Positions 1-12,433 of a DNA stretch of 64,000 bases are shown in pieces. Numbering within the stretch: the stretch's first letter is position 1; each line of letters begins with the position of its first letter. Made by a program: the position numbers and the translations under genes. Origin of the DNA: Dillenia suffruticosa (lineage: Eukaryota; Streptophyta; Magnoliopsida; Dilleniales; Dilleniaceae); assembly GCA_033439265.1 (NCBI GenBank), contig JAVTVX010000009.1:2717609-2781608 (forward strand), read 5' to 3'. The notes under the pieces are model-generated. The model worked only from the letters and a program-made list of their open reading frames with translations, did no database searches and was not told the origin of the DNA.

Positions 1-260
1 CGTGGAGAATCCTCTTAGAAATAATATTAATGAGAATAATATTTATTTATAAAATAAAATAAAAAAAGTGGTGTAAAGTGTCCAAGTCCGGATCAAGTAC
101 CATAATCTTATCCACCTATGTCAATTAGTCATATTTTCCATGCGGCAGGGAGCAAGGATGATAAAAGAGAGGTAGCATTGAAGTAACAATTTTACTTGAT
201 TGTCGGTGGAGAACAGGGTTGTTATGCGAATTGAGTCATATTTGAGTTGTTTACGAGCCA
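1..260 (+). repeat. Repeated block, copy 1 (partial)
   Basis: This segment begins at the window edge with 'cgtggagaatcctctta' and matches 5848-6105, 29886-30030 and, split by a LINE, 8045-8070 plus 10040-10250. Shared words include 'ttatttataaaa', 'gtccaagt' and 'caattttactt'. No coding potential is visible. It is the right-hand end of a longer block seen in full near 4700-6105. Confidence 0.75.
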
Positions 261-329
261 TCGTTAAAAGAATATTTCCAAAAATATAAAGCATAAGTCT
301 ACTTGGCTTGAAAGTTTAGCCAAAAGCTC

Positions 330-545
330 TTTACCGTGTGTAGTAAAATGTGCACCGGAGGTATCCTCCTACACCACCACAATGGCTTCAGAATAAACGT
401 GGGAGGAAGTCATAGACGACGAGGATGCAGCTGGGCCAATCTTGTCTGTACTGTGAACATGGCGGAGTTATGGGTCCTATGGCATGGTTTGAAGCCGGCC
501 AATGAATTGGTTATCTGGTTGAGTCTGATTTGACAAGGTGATGGT
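330..545 (+). pseudogene. RNase H-like fragment, copy 1
   Basis: A short frame reads ...VCTVNMAELWVLWHGLKPANEL, which resembles the middle of the plant reverse-transcriptase-associated RNase H domain (RVT_3 type: a run like 'AELWALWHGLKLA.ELG' followed by 'VEVESD'). The acidic residues expected at the start and end of the fold are not all recognisable, and the frame stops soon after. It is probably a decayed piece of a LINE-type RNase H copied along with the bHLH gene. Copies lie at 16165-16500 and 31490-31741. Assignment to the family is by motif memory only. Confidence 0.4.
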
Positions 546-1541
546 ATCCCGTCTTTGGCAAAATCTTCCTAGGGCCAGTGAAGGATTGCATCAATGGGAA
601 TACGTTATTTGTTTGTTTTAGGCCCCGCCACCGCTTATCTTTTTTCTTGTCTTAATTATTGGGCGTAATTTTTGTTATTTATTTCATTCTCAAATTTCGA
701 ATCTAAGATTTTAAAAAATATAATATTTTTATTTATTAGATTGATTATATATTATTCCATCACCTCTGAGAATAAATTAAAAAGAACAAAAACCAAATTT
801 GACCTTCTCTCTCCAAATGATACATACATAATTGCCCAAGAAATTTGAAACCATAGATTTAATCCCCTCGTGATTCAAATTATACGATGCCTATGATGGG
901 AAAGGCCTCTCCTTTTTTATGGGCCCGCCTTGAGTTATTCTATCCATTTATTTAAAGGAAAAGAGAGTTTTGGATTTACACTTTTAATGAAAAAAAACCT
1001 ATTTATTTTTCAACTAATATATTATAATAGAAAAATGAACAATAATTGATTCGAAGTATTTAAAATGCACCCATTTGAGCCTACAATGCACCCATATAAT
1101 TTAAATAGGATTTATACAATATTTATTATAGATGTTTAACTTACTTTATCTGATCTGATCTCACATGATTTAAAGAGTATCCAAGAGTATTGTCATCCCT
1201 GGGCTAATACCTTGGTTCAAAATTTCATGATCAAACTTTTGTACAAAAGATCAAACTCGGTAACCAAAGGGACATGCCTCGCAATGGAGGGCATAGGGAA
1301 TTTTTACATAATCCTTTTGAAATTAATTAGAAAATAACCGATGGTTGAGGTTATGGTCGGAAAGCGCAGTTAGGATATTAACTTGAAAAATGAATGGAAG
1401 AGAATAAGAAGAGAGAGGGGGGGAGTCAAGAGTCAAAATATAAAATATCGCCAACAATTAAATGAAACGCCCGGCCCCTTCCTTCATCACTTATGATACA
1501 CACAAGATCATATACTATCAAAGTTTTAATTATCACATGGA

Positions 1542-1583
<42 letters not shown>

Positions 1584-1589
1584 ATGTCC

Positions 1590-1597
1590 TATATAAA
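1590..1597 (+). promoter_or_regulatory. TATA box of bHLH copy 1
   Basis: TATATAAA sits 138 nt upstream of the start codon, between two CT microsatellites (about 1546-1583 and 1648-1685). The same box and spacing occur in copy 3. Copy 2 has lost the whole interval. Confidence 0.75.
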
Positions 1598-1734
1598 GCA
1601 AACGAGTAGGAACTCAGAATCATAAGAACTCTCTTAGGTGAACGGCTCTCTCTCTCTCTCTCTCTCCATCTCTCTCTCTCGCTCTCCCGGGTTGTTTGTG
1701 GTAGTGAATTTTGAGTTTTGAAGACGAAATCATT

Positions 1735-3918
1735 ATGACGAGCAATAATACATGTTCTAATTCCAAACACAATAGGAAGATTGTTGAGAGAAATAGGAGA
1801 ATTCAGATGAAAGGTCTTTGCTCCCAACTTGCTTCTCTCATTCCTTCTCACCATTTCAAAACCTCTAAGGTACTCACTCTCACTCTCACTCTCCCTCTCT
1901 CCCTCTCTCGCCCCCCATGTCTTTGTCTCTTTCTTTAATTAGTTTGGCAGGTTAAATGAATTAGAGAGTCGTTTTGAGCTCGTAATGCCTTTAAAGCAAC
2001 AGGTCCATGAACCTTGGCCCCAGTCTTAGCACTGAAACAATTGAATCACGGCACTTTTAAGAAACCTTTTTCTGCAAGTTTTCGGCGTGGAATTACAAAT
2101 AACTCTTGTAGTTCCATCAGCTGTGTTGGATTATAATATCTTTATCACTTTGAGAATTAGCCTCCAAAAAAGGGTCTTCTTAAGGATCATTTGAAACATC
2201 ATGAAATCCTTTTTCTGGGCAGACAAAATGAAATAATTCTTAGAACAAAAAAGTAAATAAGGTAAGATATATGATGGGCTACAAAGCACTTTGATGCTTG
2301 TTTTGACAATGTTTTACACTGCCTGCAAAACTAATACAAAATTAAAATATTAAATATGATATAGATGAGTTATTAACTCAAAACACCAAAAACAATAATT
2401 CCCCCTTTATTTTAGGTACTATGCAGCTCTCAACTTTTAACAAGCTTGCATTAGGTATAAAAGATTAACCTACTGCGATTAGTGAGAACTTCGTAAGAAA
2501 TCTTGTACGATGAAAATAATGCATGATTAAAGCCCCCAAATATATAATATACAACAAGATAATTTTGGCGTTTTTCTAAATAAAGCATGGTGTTGTTTTT
2601 TCCTATCTGTGAAATTAAGAAAAAGCCCCAGAAAATTGTGTACATGTTCCCTATATGCTTTTATCAAACAAAGCTACTCTTTGTGCAATTCTTAATGAAG
2701 CAAAAACTATTTCTTTTTGGGTTTCTTTTAGTTAATAAGTTCCTTTCTTGCTAAGTGCTTCTGGACCTATGTACTCTTTCTTCTATTTGAGACAACAGAC
2801 CCTTGAGCTATGTATATCTTGTCTCCATATTTAAATAAGTTTGTGCTAAAGCAATAGACCTTTTTCTGGGATCCCAAAGCATTCACTTTTACCTTTGAGC
2901 TATACTTATAAACACAAACACTTAGCCTTGTCTACATTTCTCAATCAAACATCTTCAACTTATATGTTTTGAGAAGTCATTTTAAAAGTCACATTTCTTG
3001 CAAAAATCAATAATTTGTGCCATGCAAGTGTTATGATCGAAATGCGTGCCTGCATGTTTATGTATATATAAGTGTACATATTCATCCTTTAATTTCGATT
3101 TTTGCAGGAAATGTTTGCACAACAAGATCAATTGGATGTTGCCACAACATATATAATGCAGTTGAAAGAAAGAGTAGAGGAACTGAAGAAGAAAAAGCAA
3201 AGATTAACAATGGATAATGAACAAGGTGACCTAGATCCTAGTGATCCCACGAGGATTGGTTTACAATTGCCTGTGCTTGAAATTAGGGATTATGGGTTAG
3301 GCTTGGAAGTGAATTTGATAACTGTGCTAAGAAAGAACTTCATGTTATGTGAAGTCATTACTGTTCTTGAGGAAGCAGGAGCTAGTGTTGTTAGTGCTAG
3401 TCTTTCCACTGTGGGAAATAAGGTCTTCCACACACTTCATGCCCAGGTAACCACTTATCCTAAAATATATCGGTATTATTTTCATTTTTCTTTTTGGTAA
3501 TTTGAGTTATTTAAATCATTAGAAAAGAACTGAAATTTTATCTTAAAAGTTAACTACTAAGAAAGTTTTCACATCTATTATATCACATCTTGAATATTAA
3601 GTTAGTCGATCCTGAATATTAGGTTAGTCAATCTAATGTTTTTCTAATATGACTAACCCTACACATATGTAGAATAATCTATATATGGTAAGATACAAAC
3701 ACATCTCAACATAAGGGAACTGACTTAAGTTTTCATATGCCCTGGTCTAGCTAGTAAGCAGGATAATGTTTCTCGAGCTTAATGAAAACAGTCTCCGAGC
3801 ACATTTAACCATGCTAATTCAAGTTTACAACTGTGAACAAACTTTGCAGGTCAAATGCGCAAGAGTTGGGATAGAGACTTCAAGGGTGTGCAAAAGATTG
3901 CAAGAGCTAATCAGCTGA
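1735..3918 (+). CDS. bHLH162-like transcription factor, copy 1
   Basis: Three exons, 1735-1869, 3108-3446 and 3850-3918, join in frame to give 180 aa with GT-AG introns (donor 'aag|gtact', acceptors 'tgcag|'). Residues about 12-60 form the basic helix-loop-helix: the basic part reads RKIVERNRR (Glu9-Arg10 and Arg12-Arg13 of bHLH numbering present, His5 replaced by Arg), then helix 1 'MKGLCSQLASLIP' and helix 2 'DQLDVATTYIMQLKERVEEL'. The C-terminal half (LPVLEIRDYG...LRKNFMLCEVITVLEE.G..VVSA) is ACT-like, as in the bHLH162/bHLH36/118/125 group. Such proteins are nuclear DNA-binding dimers; the target is unknown. ATG 1735 is chosen because it is the first in-frame ATG and is shared by all copies. 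This copy is intact. Confidence 0.9.
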
Positions 3919-4359
3919 ATGCCATTCCGAAGATTTCTATACAATGTGAAATATTAAGATATAACATATTTCATTATACTAAAAGGGTTGTGGATTTAAA
4001 ATTTCTTCTAAGTAAATAGGTGAAGTGGTCTCTTTTACCATTGTAAGGATAAATTGGACGCCTATGTGATTTCCCTAAGGTCAGGATTTGTCACTCTTTT
4101 ACGCTTATTATTCATAATAAAATTATTAGAAAAATTTAAGTAACAGAACAATTTCACTATTTTGTAAAATGTAACAATAATAAAACATTAAATATTAAAA
4201 AGAATTATAACTTGAACTTATCTGACAAGTAATAACTATAATTTAAATTGAATATTTCAGAGCAGATAAAAATTATGATAATAATTCATCTGCCGAGTAA
4301 TAAATATAATTTAAACTGAATATCTTAAAATAGATAAAAAAAATATGATAATAATGTAA

Positions 4360-4545
4360 AGTATTTTTTTTTTGTATTTGATCAACTGATATCTATAATC
4401 AATTTATTGGTTTCAACTAATTCGACTCAAACTAATTGTCAGATCCATTAAGGGGCAAATTCTTTCGATGGCTTTTTTTGCGTTCCCAAAATTACAATTC
4501 AAAAATTTGATTAAAAAATCTAGTATCGTTAATAACCTTATTTAG
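4360..4545 (-). mobile_element. SINE-superfamily copy, minus strand
   Basis: It shares the layout of the better-preserved minus-strand copies at 31742-31946 and 6410-6610: a 'tatttgat' start, 'ttttgactaattcgatt'-like core, 'ggatccattaag'-like middle, then 'aaattcaaattcaaaaatttga' and 'aaaatctagt'. No clear target-site duplication was found, so the borders are approximate. The flanking DNA at 4086-4360 and 4545-4700 is AT-rich and partly matches 6340-6410 and 28570-28800. Confidence 0.45.
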
Positions 4546-4699
4546 GGATGGAGGTCCCTTAAGAATTGGGTCAGCCGGACATTAGAAATTAATAACATTT
4601 AATTTAATTTAGTATAATACTAATATCCGTTCTATATGAATAATATAACTAATACTGATAGAAACATATTCCATTACAAAATAAAACAGTAGTACGTAA

Positions 4700-6105
4700 T
4701 ACCCACAAAAGATTTGTAACTCTATTACCCTTATTATTCATAATAAAATTATTAGAAAAAAATTTAACTACTGGCCAAGACCATTAACTTTGAATTCGTC
4801 GACCATGCAAACGAAGGATACTGCAAAAATCTTCTTGTTTTTGTTTCTTCCTGAGATATTTTTATTTTGTTCTCTTACACTTGGTGTAATCGTCGAGTAC
4901 TTAAAATTTTACTCCGATTAATCTCGACCGAGTTGCTGTTGGGTCCCAATCGAGAAAGAGCTCTTCCAATATCAATTTTACCTCTACAAAGATTTAAATC
5001 TTGATTTTTAGTATAGGGTATTAGTATCCTTTCTATTACATCAATGAAACGTTGATTCTAGATATTTATTGCCGCCTAGTGACCGGTCCCCCGATCGCAT
5101 TCGGAATGGTAATCCTATTGGGCCTCAATTGGGCCCACCATTTGGCAGCTGGGCCGTGTGGAAAACTCTGCCGTCAAGGTCGCTCACCTTGTTCTCAATC
5201 GTTGTCATCTAGAATTGTATAATTCTACAAAAAAAAAAAAATTCTAGAATTATATAAATCAGCATCCCTTGCCGGAATCAACAGACAGTTAGTCTAATAA
5301 AATATAATATTAAATTATTTAATCAAGTTTTCGAATTTAATTTATGACTTGGGTATAAAAAACACTATATTGGGAGGGTAGTCCCCTTAAATAAATTATC
5401 GTAAGTCTCAAATCAAATTAGTCAAAATATGATTTTAAATACCAATCCATAAAAAAAAAAAAAAAAAAAAAAAACATCCCTAGCCGGACATTGTACCCTA
5501 TACATCAACCGAGTAAAATGCTTTTCATCTTCGTCATCATCATCTATTTTTATATTTATTTTCTCTATAAAACATTAATTTTTGTTTTTCATGTCTAAAA
5601 AATTTATAAAATATTTATTTAATTTTTGAGTTTTATACTATAAATTATCCCATGCATCATCTATATGAATCCTAAAGGAAGAAAATTTTTAAATTGCGAT
5701 AAGTATAATGCATCGAAAAAAAAATGTTTGAAGCATTAAATTGCTATTTAAAATAATGTATTTGAAAAACAAATCAATCCTAAGATTTAATATTTTTTTA
5801 GATAAAATAATTTAGCAAAAATAAAACAAATATAGCCTGAGAGCTCTCGTGGAGAATCCTCCTAGACATAATATTAATGAGAATAATACTTATTTATAAA
5901 ATTAAAAAAAAAAGGTGCAAAGTGTCCAAGTACGGATCAAGTCCCATAACCTTATCCACCTATGTCAATTAGTCTAATTTTCCATGCGGCAGGAAGCAAG
6001 GACAATAAAAATGAGGTAGCATTGAGGTAACAATTTTACTTGGCTGGTCGGTGGAGAACAGGATTGTTATCCAAATTGAGTCAAGTTTGAGTTGTTTACG
6101 AGCTG
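4700..6105 (+). repeat. Repeated block, copy 2
   Basis: This is the most complete copy of a block also found at 6340-10250 (split by a LINE), 28560-30030 and, as its right end only, at 1-260. Landmarks in order are 'ttattattcataataaaattattaga', 'gcaaacgaaggatactgcaaaaa', 'cgcattcggaat.gtaatc', 'gggcccaccatttggcagctgggcc', 'ttttatatttatttt.tctat' and 'cgtggagaatcctc'. No long open frame runs through it. It carries a SINE at 4867-5059 that the other copies lack. It could be a decayed transposon or simply a segmental duplication. Confidence 0.75.
4867..5059 (-). mobile_element. SINE copy with target-site duplication
   Basis: The insertion interrupts the repeated block between 'tttcttcctg' and 'gccgcctagtg'. 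The sister copies at 7470-7500 and 29245-29280 lack it. Flanks carry near-identical 'agatatttttatt' (4854-4866) and 'agatatttatt' (5060-5070), taken as the target-site duplication. Read on the minus strand it has the superfamily's 'gagattaatcggagt' and 'aaatctttgtag' words. Confidence 0.65.
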
Positions 6106-6339
6106 ATCGTTTAATTTAACTCGATCTTGATTGAATTTAAATTAAGTTTGAATAGTTTCATTATATAATCAAATTAAATTTGAGTAATAAAATTTTAAAT
6201 TTAAAAACTTATTGAATAATTCGATAATATATATTAATATATATTATATATACTCATGTATTATTATAATATAAAAATTAAATTAAATGAAATAAGTTAA
6301 TAAAATTTTATAAATTAATAAAATGAATTTTCAAATCTA

Positions 6340-9300
6340 TTTCGAGTAATAAATATAATTTAAACTGAATATCTTAAAATAGACAAAAAAAATCTAATAA
6401 TAATATATAATATTTTTTTATATTTGATCTGCTAATATCCAGTAATTAATTTATTGATTTTGACTAATTTGATTTGAATTAATTGTTGAATTTATTAAGG
6501 AATGGATTCTCTCAATAGTTATTTTTTCGTTCCTAAAATTCAAATTCAAAAATTTAACTAAGAAATCTTATGTTATTGTCACCTAACCAATAAAATGCTA
6601 GTATATGGAATCGGATTATATCTTTTGTTTAATAATTAATCGATATTTAAAATTATATTTCGATTAATCTGTTTCGAACGTTATCATCGGAGAGCTCCCT
6701 CAATTGGATTGTATCTCTAAGTGCCTTTGTTGGCATGGCATTTGTTTTGAAAACAAAAATAAGATAACATAACAAATCAGAGTGAAGTCAAAATTTAAAA
6801 AACTATTATTTTTGTTTGCTAAATTATTGATTTTGCAATCTCAAATTGCAAAACAGTATTTTTTATAAAAAAAAAATTAACTTTTAAAAACGCATAATTT
6901 TGTATTCAGAGAATATGAAATTAATAATTTAAGAAAGAAAAAAATAATGATATTTAAATAATTTAAATTAAAAAAAATAATATTTATTGAAATAATCCCG
7001 ACTATTAAGTTGTTCCTTAATATAACTCCTTCATAAAATATTTTCTCATAATGGTCATGAACAGTTGCTCCACTTTCATATCGGGTGAAAATGTAAACCA
7101 ATAGTAACAGAAGTAGGAATAATGACACCTGAAATAGTAATGATTAACCCAATAATTAAAGTTTCTTAAAGGAACCGGAGCAGACAATCATGAGACAAAA
7201 GATTTTCTTTGTATAGAAATTTGATTCGATTCGATTCGATTCGATTTGAAATTAGGGAGTCAAATCAAAAAGGTCTGAGGATTTCTAAGGTCGACAGACT
7301 ATTTTTTAAGAAAAATACTTTTTTACATCTTTTTATTCGTTTGATAAGAAATAATAAAGAATATTCAAAGTTCAGTGGTCAACCGAGAATAATCCAATAC
7401 TTATACTTGGTGGACATCGATAAAAACATAAAAAGATACTCCAAAAAATCTTCTTTTGCTTTTGTTTCTTCACGACATTTTTTGATAGTAACGGACGGGT
7501 ACCCCCGGCCGCATTCGGAATACTAATCTAATTATTGGGCCTCAATTGGGCCCACCATTGGGCAGCTGGGCAGCGTGGCAAACTGAGCCGTCAAAGTCAC
7601 CCAAAAACTCGCCCACCTGGTTCTCAATCGTTGTCATCATAGAATTACACATCAGCATCCTTAGCTGGACTTTGTATCCTATGCCTGATCGTCTGATTTA
7701 GTCAAAACAACCGAGGCAAAAGCTCTTAATCATCATCGTCACCATCGTCTCTTTTTATATTTATTTTCTCCATAAAACATTAATTTTTGTTTTTCATTAC
7801 CAAAATATTTTTAAAATATTTACTTAATTTTTAAGTTTTATACAATACCATATGGACCCTTAACAAAGAAAATTTTAAATTTGTAATAAGCATAACGCAT
7901 TGTAAAAAAAAATTTTTTTTTTGAGCATTAAGACTGCCATTTAAAATACTGTATTTGAAAGAAAAATTTCAATCATACGATTCAGTATTTTTTTTAGGTA
8001 AAATAAATTAACAAAAATAAAACAAATAAAGCTTGAGAGTTATCGCGAAGACTCCTCTTAGATATAATATACAATAATAACAAATTAAATTTTAATTCTA
8101 ATAATTTAGAATCGGTAATTTGAGAGATAAATTTGAAAATGATTAAAAAAGAAAAATAAATTAATTAATAAATACATATAAAAAACACAACAAAACAAAA
8201 ATATATATATATTTAAAATATATTAATTTAATTTGTGCGGATTTTATTACGCCACTCATTTCAATTCAAAATCATTTTCTCGTCTAAACTCTTAACTATT
8301 ATGTTTTTACGAATAATTTATATCCAAATTTTCAACGGTTTACCTCTATATTTTACTAAATCTCATATAGTTAAGTTCCTAACTTTCCTAACCAGTACGT
8401 TCTTGGGTTTTCTTTGCATATGTCTAAACTATCTCAAATCGTATGTTATCCATAATTGAACTAACTCCTAACTTGTAACGAATCTCTTCATTTCTAATTT
8501 TATCTTTTCTAGTTTTGCTACACATTCAGTTAAATATTCTCATTTTTGTTACGACTATTTTTTATTCTTATTATTGTTTAATAACCCAACACTCAATATC
8601 ATACAATAGTGTAAATCTAATCGCGATTTTATAGAATTTTCCTTTCAAATGTATTAGTATCGTGCGATCGTAAAAAATTTTGGTTATCTTTCTCTATTTC
8701 ATCTAACCTACTTGGATACTATAGCTCATATTATCATCTGCTATCATTTTGAATGATAAAATATAGATATATAAATTGTTTACTTTTTGGTATATTTTAT
8801 ACATTTAGTCTAATCGTTTCTTCATTATCCCGATAACTGTTGTTAAACCGATATCTCATATACTCAGTTTTCTATTTACTCAATTTAAATTTTCTGAATT
8901 CCAGTGTGATTCTCTATAACTCTAATTTAATACTAATACGTTCTCTAGTTTCATTAATTAGTACTGTATCATTTACAAAAAATATATATCATGGTATTTT
9001 ATCTTGAATATTTTTTTTGACTTCGTCTATTACTATTGCAAAGAAGATAAGTTTAATATCAAATCTTGATAGAGTCCAATATTTATGGGAAATCTATCAT
9101 TCAAACCCTTGCAATTTCTTATATTAATTTCAGTTTTCTCATACATATTTCTAATTAAATTAATATATTTCGAGAAGATCTCTTTTCTCATCAGTACCCA
9201 CAACAATACGTTTCTAAGAACTCTATCATATGTTTTTTCTAGATCATGCATATCATATATAGATCTATTTTATGTGCTCTATATATGTTTATCAAATATC

Positions 9301-10250
9301 TTAACAAATGGATTGTTTTCGTAGTAGATCTTCTAAATATAAATCCAAATTGATTTTGAAATACATTTATCTTCAATTCCAATCTCTATTCTATCATTCT
9401 CTCTTATAGTTTTATGGTATGACTCATAAGTTTAATTTCTCTATAATTAAAGCAATCTTATATGTCTCCTTTATTTTTATATAGCGGTATAATTATACTC
9501 TTCCTCCATATTTTGGGTATTCTCTTGATTTGCCAAATTTTGTTGAAAATATCTATTAACATTATTATACCAAATTCAGCTAAATACTTCTACACTTCTA
9601 TAGGAATGCTATCGGATCTTATAGATTTATTATTTTTCATTTTATTTAAAACCTCATTTACTTCATTGAAACGAATTTTATGTTTAAAATCTCTATTCAT
9701 GTTTTCTATAGGTATTCCGATATTTCATATATCTATTGTACTCTTAATATTGAAAAAAATATCAAAATAATCGCTGCTACGCTTTCTTATCTGTTCATTC
9801 TTTATAAGTTTATTATTGGTTCAACTCTTAATACACCTAATACCATTTATTTCTTTTCTTTTTCTTATTTTGGCAATTCTATAGATCTCTTTTTTTCCGT
9901 TTTTAGTTATCAATTTCTTATATAATTCATATACACCATACTCTTTGTTTTTTAGATAATTTTTCTCATATCTTTTTTTTTTGTTTTTATATTTTTGATA
10001 TGTATTGCTGTTATTATTATTTTTAAGGTTTCTCTTTAATATAATATAAATGAAAATAATATTTATTTATAAAATTAAAAAAAAAAAAAGCATAATGGGT
10101 CCAAGTACGGATCAAGTACCAAAACGTTTTACACCTATCTCAATTAGTCTAATTTTGCATGTTGCGGGGGGAGGACAATGAAAGAAAGGTGTCATTGAAA
10201 TAACAATTTTAGTTGCTAGTTGGTTGGGAAAGAACAACCTCCAGCCTAAA
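6340..10250 (+). repeat. Repeated block, copy 3, split by a LINE
   Basis: 6340-8070 and 10039-10250 together align with 4300-6105 and 28700-30030. Recognisable landmarks are 'gagtaataaatataatttaaactgaat' near 6345, the 'cgcattcggaata' and 'gggcccaccattgggcagctgggc' pair near 7510-7570, and 'gaagactcctcttagatataatat' at 8047-8070, which continues after the LINE at 10039. A short (attcg)n tract lies at 7224-7247. A SINE-superfamily copy in minus orientation lies at about 6410-6610. No gene is seen; the frames at 6877-7128 and 7209-7526 have no protein-like features. Confidence 0.7.
8071..10038 (-). mobile_element. RTE-clade LINE, 5'-truncated and decayed
   Basis: On the minus strand, pieces of a reverse transcriptase follow in order: a linker 'KKEIYRIAKIRKRKEINGIRCIK' (about 9960-9830), 'WRKSIIIPLYKNKGDI' and 'NYREIKLMSHTIKL' (about 9530-9420), 'DLEKTYDRVLRNVLLWVLMRKE' (9250-9185), 'FPINIGLYQD' and 'IDEVKKNIQDKIPWYIFFVNDTVL' (about 9040-8960), then 'KTEYMRYRF' (about 8850). 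These are hallmarks of plant RTE LINEs, often annotated as craniofacial development protein 2-like. The catalytic FADD box reads FVND, and several stops and frame changes occur, so it is dead. The endonuclease half is missing. Flanking 'atataatat' (8062-8070 and 10039-10047) is the probable target-site duplication. Confidence 0.85.
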
Positions 10251-11320
10251 TATAAAATTTAATTCTTAATAATTATGTTAAAAATATTTTCGGCCCATAA
10301 TTGCTTAATGTCCTGTCAAATATTTTTGATATATAAAAATGATTTGAATTCGATAGCTATAAGGAAAAGCAGATGATACCCATTGATCTTTAATCGAAAG
10401 GATTATATTAGGAAAATAATTATTTATGTTAGTAGTAGGTTTATCTTATATGATTAAAGAGTTATTAATTAAATTTTTACTGATATTTTAGGGTGAACAA
10501 AAAAAAAACTATTGAAAGAGAAATCCAAAACTTTAGAAACCTAAATTTGAGCCGGCATTGCATCGTAACTTGTTTTGATGGTTGATAGCTAAGTATAGCT
10601 AAACTTAGTACAGCTAAACTCTATTCGATAATCTTATATTATGATAAATCGATACATATGAAAAAGTTTTAATTAGATTCGGCATTAAAGTTAGATGAAA
10701 ATTTTAATATAACAAAATTCTCTATATAATAACTAATTTATTTATTTTTATGAAACCTTAATCTTTTATGTAAAATTTTATATTTATCATTAAAAATTTT
10801 TCTCTTTAACAAAAAGTTACAAATAAAATTAAAATAAATTAAGACAAGTCGAAGTAAATTGTGATTTCCAAATCAAATCCATCTTCGTTGCAACAAATCT
10901 ATCTTCATTACAAGATTTTATTTTTAATTTTTTGCAATAAAAGATGAAGAGGACTCTTTTTCTTTTTTATTATGCATTAAGAGATTTATAATTTAAAATT
11001 ACTCTTTCTTATACAATTATTAATTAAATCAAAATCACCAAAATTTAAACTTATTTCACTTAAAAGGCACACAACCGTCACACAATGCATACCCGTATAT
11101 AACTTATGTTCTTCTACCCAACATCATACAATGTAATCTTGTGATAAATGAGTCTAAATTAATAAATTTTTTATATATATAATTTTTGGGATACCTGAAT
11201 CAACAAATATATAGAATCATATTTAGTACACTATATAGATATGCTGTAAAAACATCCAACGTCTGCATACAAGTCTTTTCTATGCTATTAAACCAATAAG
11301 ATAGCGAAATGTAATAGTAT
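10251..11320 (+). other. Non-coding spacer, partly duplicated
   Basis: 10251-10915 aligns with 30030-30650 (shared 'aaaataattatttatgttag', 'taattaaatttttactgatatt', 'attgaaagagaaatcc', 'gcaacaaatctat'). Homology ends at about 10915. 10915-11320 is AT-rich with no gene or repeat that I recognise; it may hold the far end of the antisense copia element, but I could not find an LTR there. Confidence 0.6.
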
Positions 11321-12433
11321 CCATTATGGGGGAATATGCATAATCTTACTATTTTCATTTCTTTTTCACATAAATACTCATTTGTATGCTATTGGTTTAA
11401 CATCTTTAGGTGTTTTGACTATAAGCCCAAAAATCTCACGTTTTGAGAGAGATATTAGTTTTGCTTGAATTGTTTCCTTCCATTTAGGCCAATCATCTCT
11501 TGATTGAAATTTATTTAAAGTCGTGGATTCAAAGTCCTCATTGTTACTCAAAATTATCAACTGCCACATTGTATGTAAATATATCATCAACATTTATATT
11601 TGTTCGATTCCATGTTTTTATCGTAGAAATGCAATTTATTGATATTTCTTAATTATCTATTTCAACTTTTTCTGGAAGTTTTTCTTTTTGGATTGAATTA
11701 TTCCATATTTCTATATGATCAATTTGTCCATTTGTTCCTCTTTTCTTTTGAGGGTTTTTATTCTTAAGGTCCATTGGTCTTCCACGTTTCAGGCATGATT
11801 TAGGTTCATTTGTTGGTAGGGGTCCTTCAAAGATCAATTTTGATAGAAGCATTTTCTAATGGAATATTTGATTTGGTTACTCATTTTGGATTAGAGAAAT
11901 TATCTGGTAGTTGATTTGCAATCTGTTGCAAATGAATGATTTATTAGACTTTTAGTTCATAATATTTTGCACGAGGTCAAGATGGCATAAGGATGGATTA
12001 CTCCAAATAATCTCTTTATCTAACTTTCCTTTCTTGGTATTATCTCCCCCTAAAGTTGGAAAAAATATCTCATTAAACTGACAATCAAGAATCTAGTAGT
12101 AAAGACATCTCTTGTTGTTGGTTCGAGATATTTAATAATGAAAGAAGAATCATAACCAATATAAATGCCTAATTTCCTTTAAGGTCTCATTTTTGTTTTG
12201 TAAGGGGGAGCAATATGACATTAACTGTACATTTAAAAGTACGTAAATAAAAGATATTAGGTTCTCTTTCAAAGATCAATTGTAAATGGGAAAAATTTTG
12301 AGAAAAGGGGAAAAATTTTGAGAACTAATGGGTTGGGTGCGAATTAGTGTTGCTGTTTATAAAATTGCATGTCCCCAATCATGAACAGGAAGTTTGGATT
12401 TCATAAGTAATGGTTTTGCTATCAATTGGAGTC

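Larger units (their letters stand above)
1..4085 (+). repeat. Duplicated unit 1 (bHLH array)
   Basis: From about 265 to 4085 this aligns by eye with 16165-20010 and 31480-36030: an RNase H-like fragment, about 1 kb of non-coding upstream DNA (560-1545, no gene seen), a CT-rich promoter, three bHLH exons and both introns in the same order. Identity is high even in introns. Homology to the other units stops near 4085, just after a shared stretch ending in 'gatttccct'. Units 2 and 3 continue for a further 500 bp that is missing here. Unit 1 is compact: the DNA that separates the upstream block from the RNase H-like fragment in unit 2 (6110-16165) is absent. Confidence 0.85.

Noticed and set aside
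1582-1854. Minus-strand frame of 90 codons over bHLH exon 1; similar frames at 17193-17612 and 33477-33773
   Set aside because: They are antisense shadows of exon 1 and the CT repeats (giving RERERE runs), recurring only because the units are duplicated.
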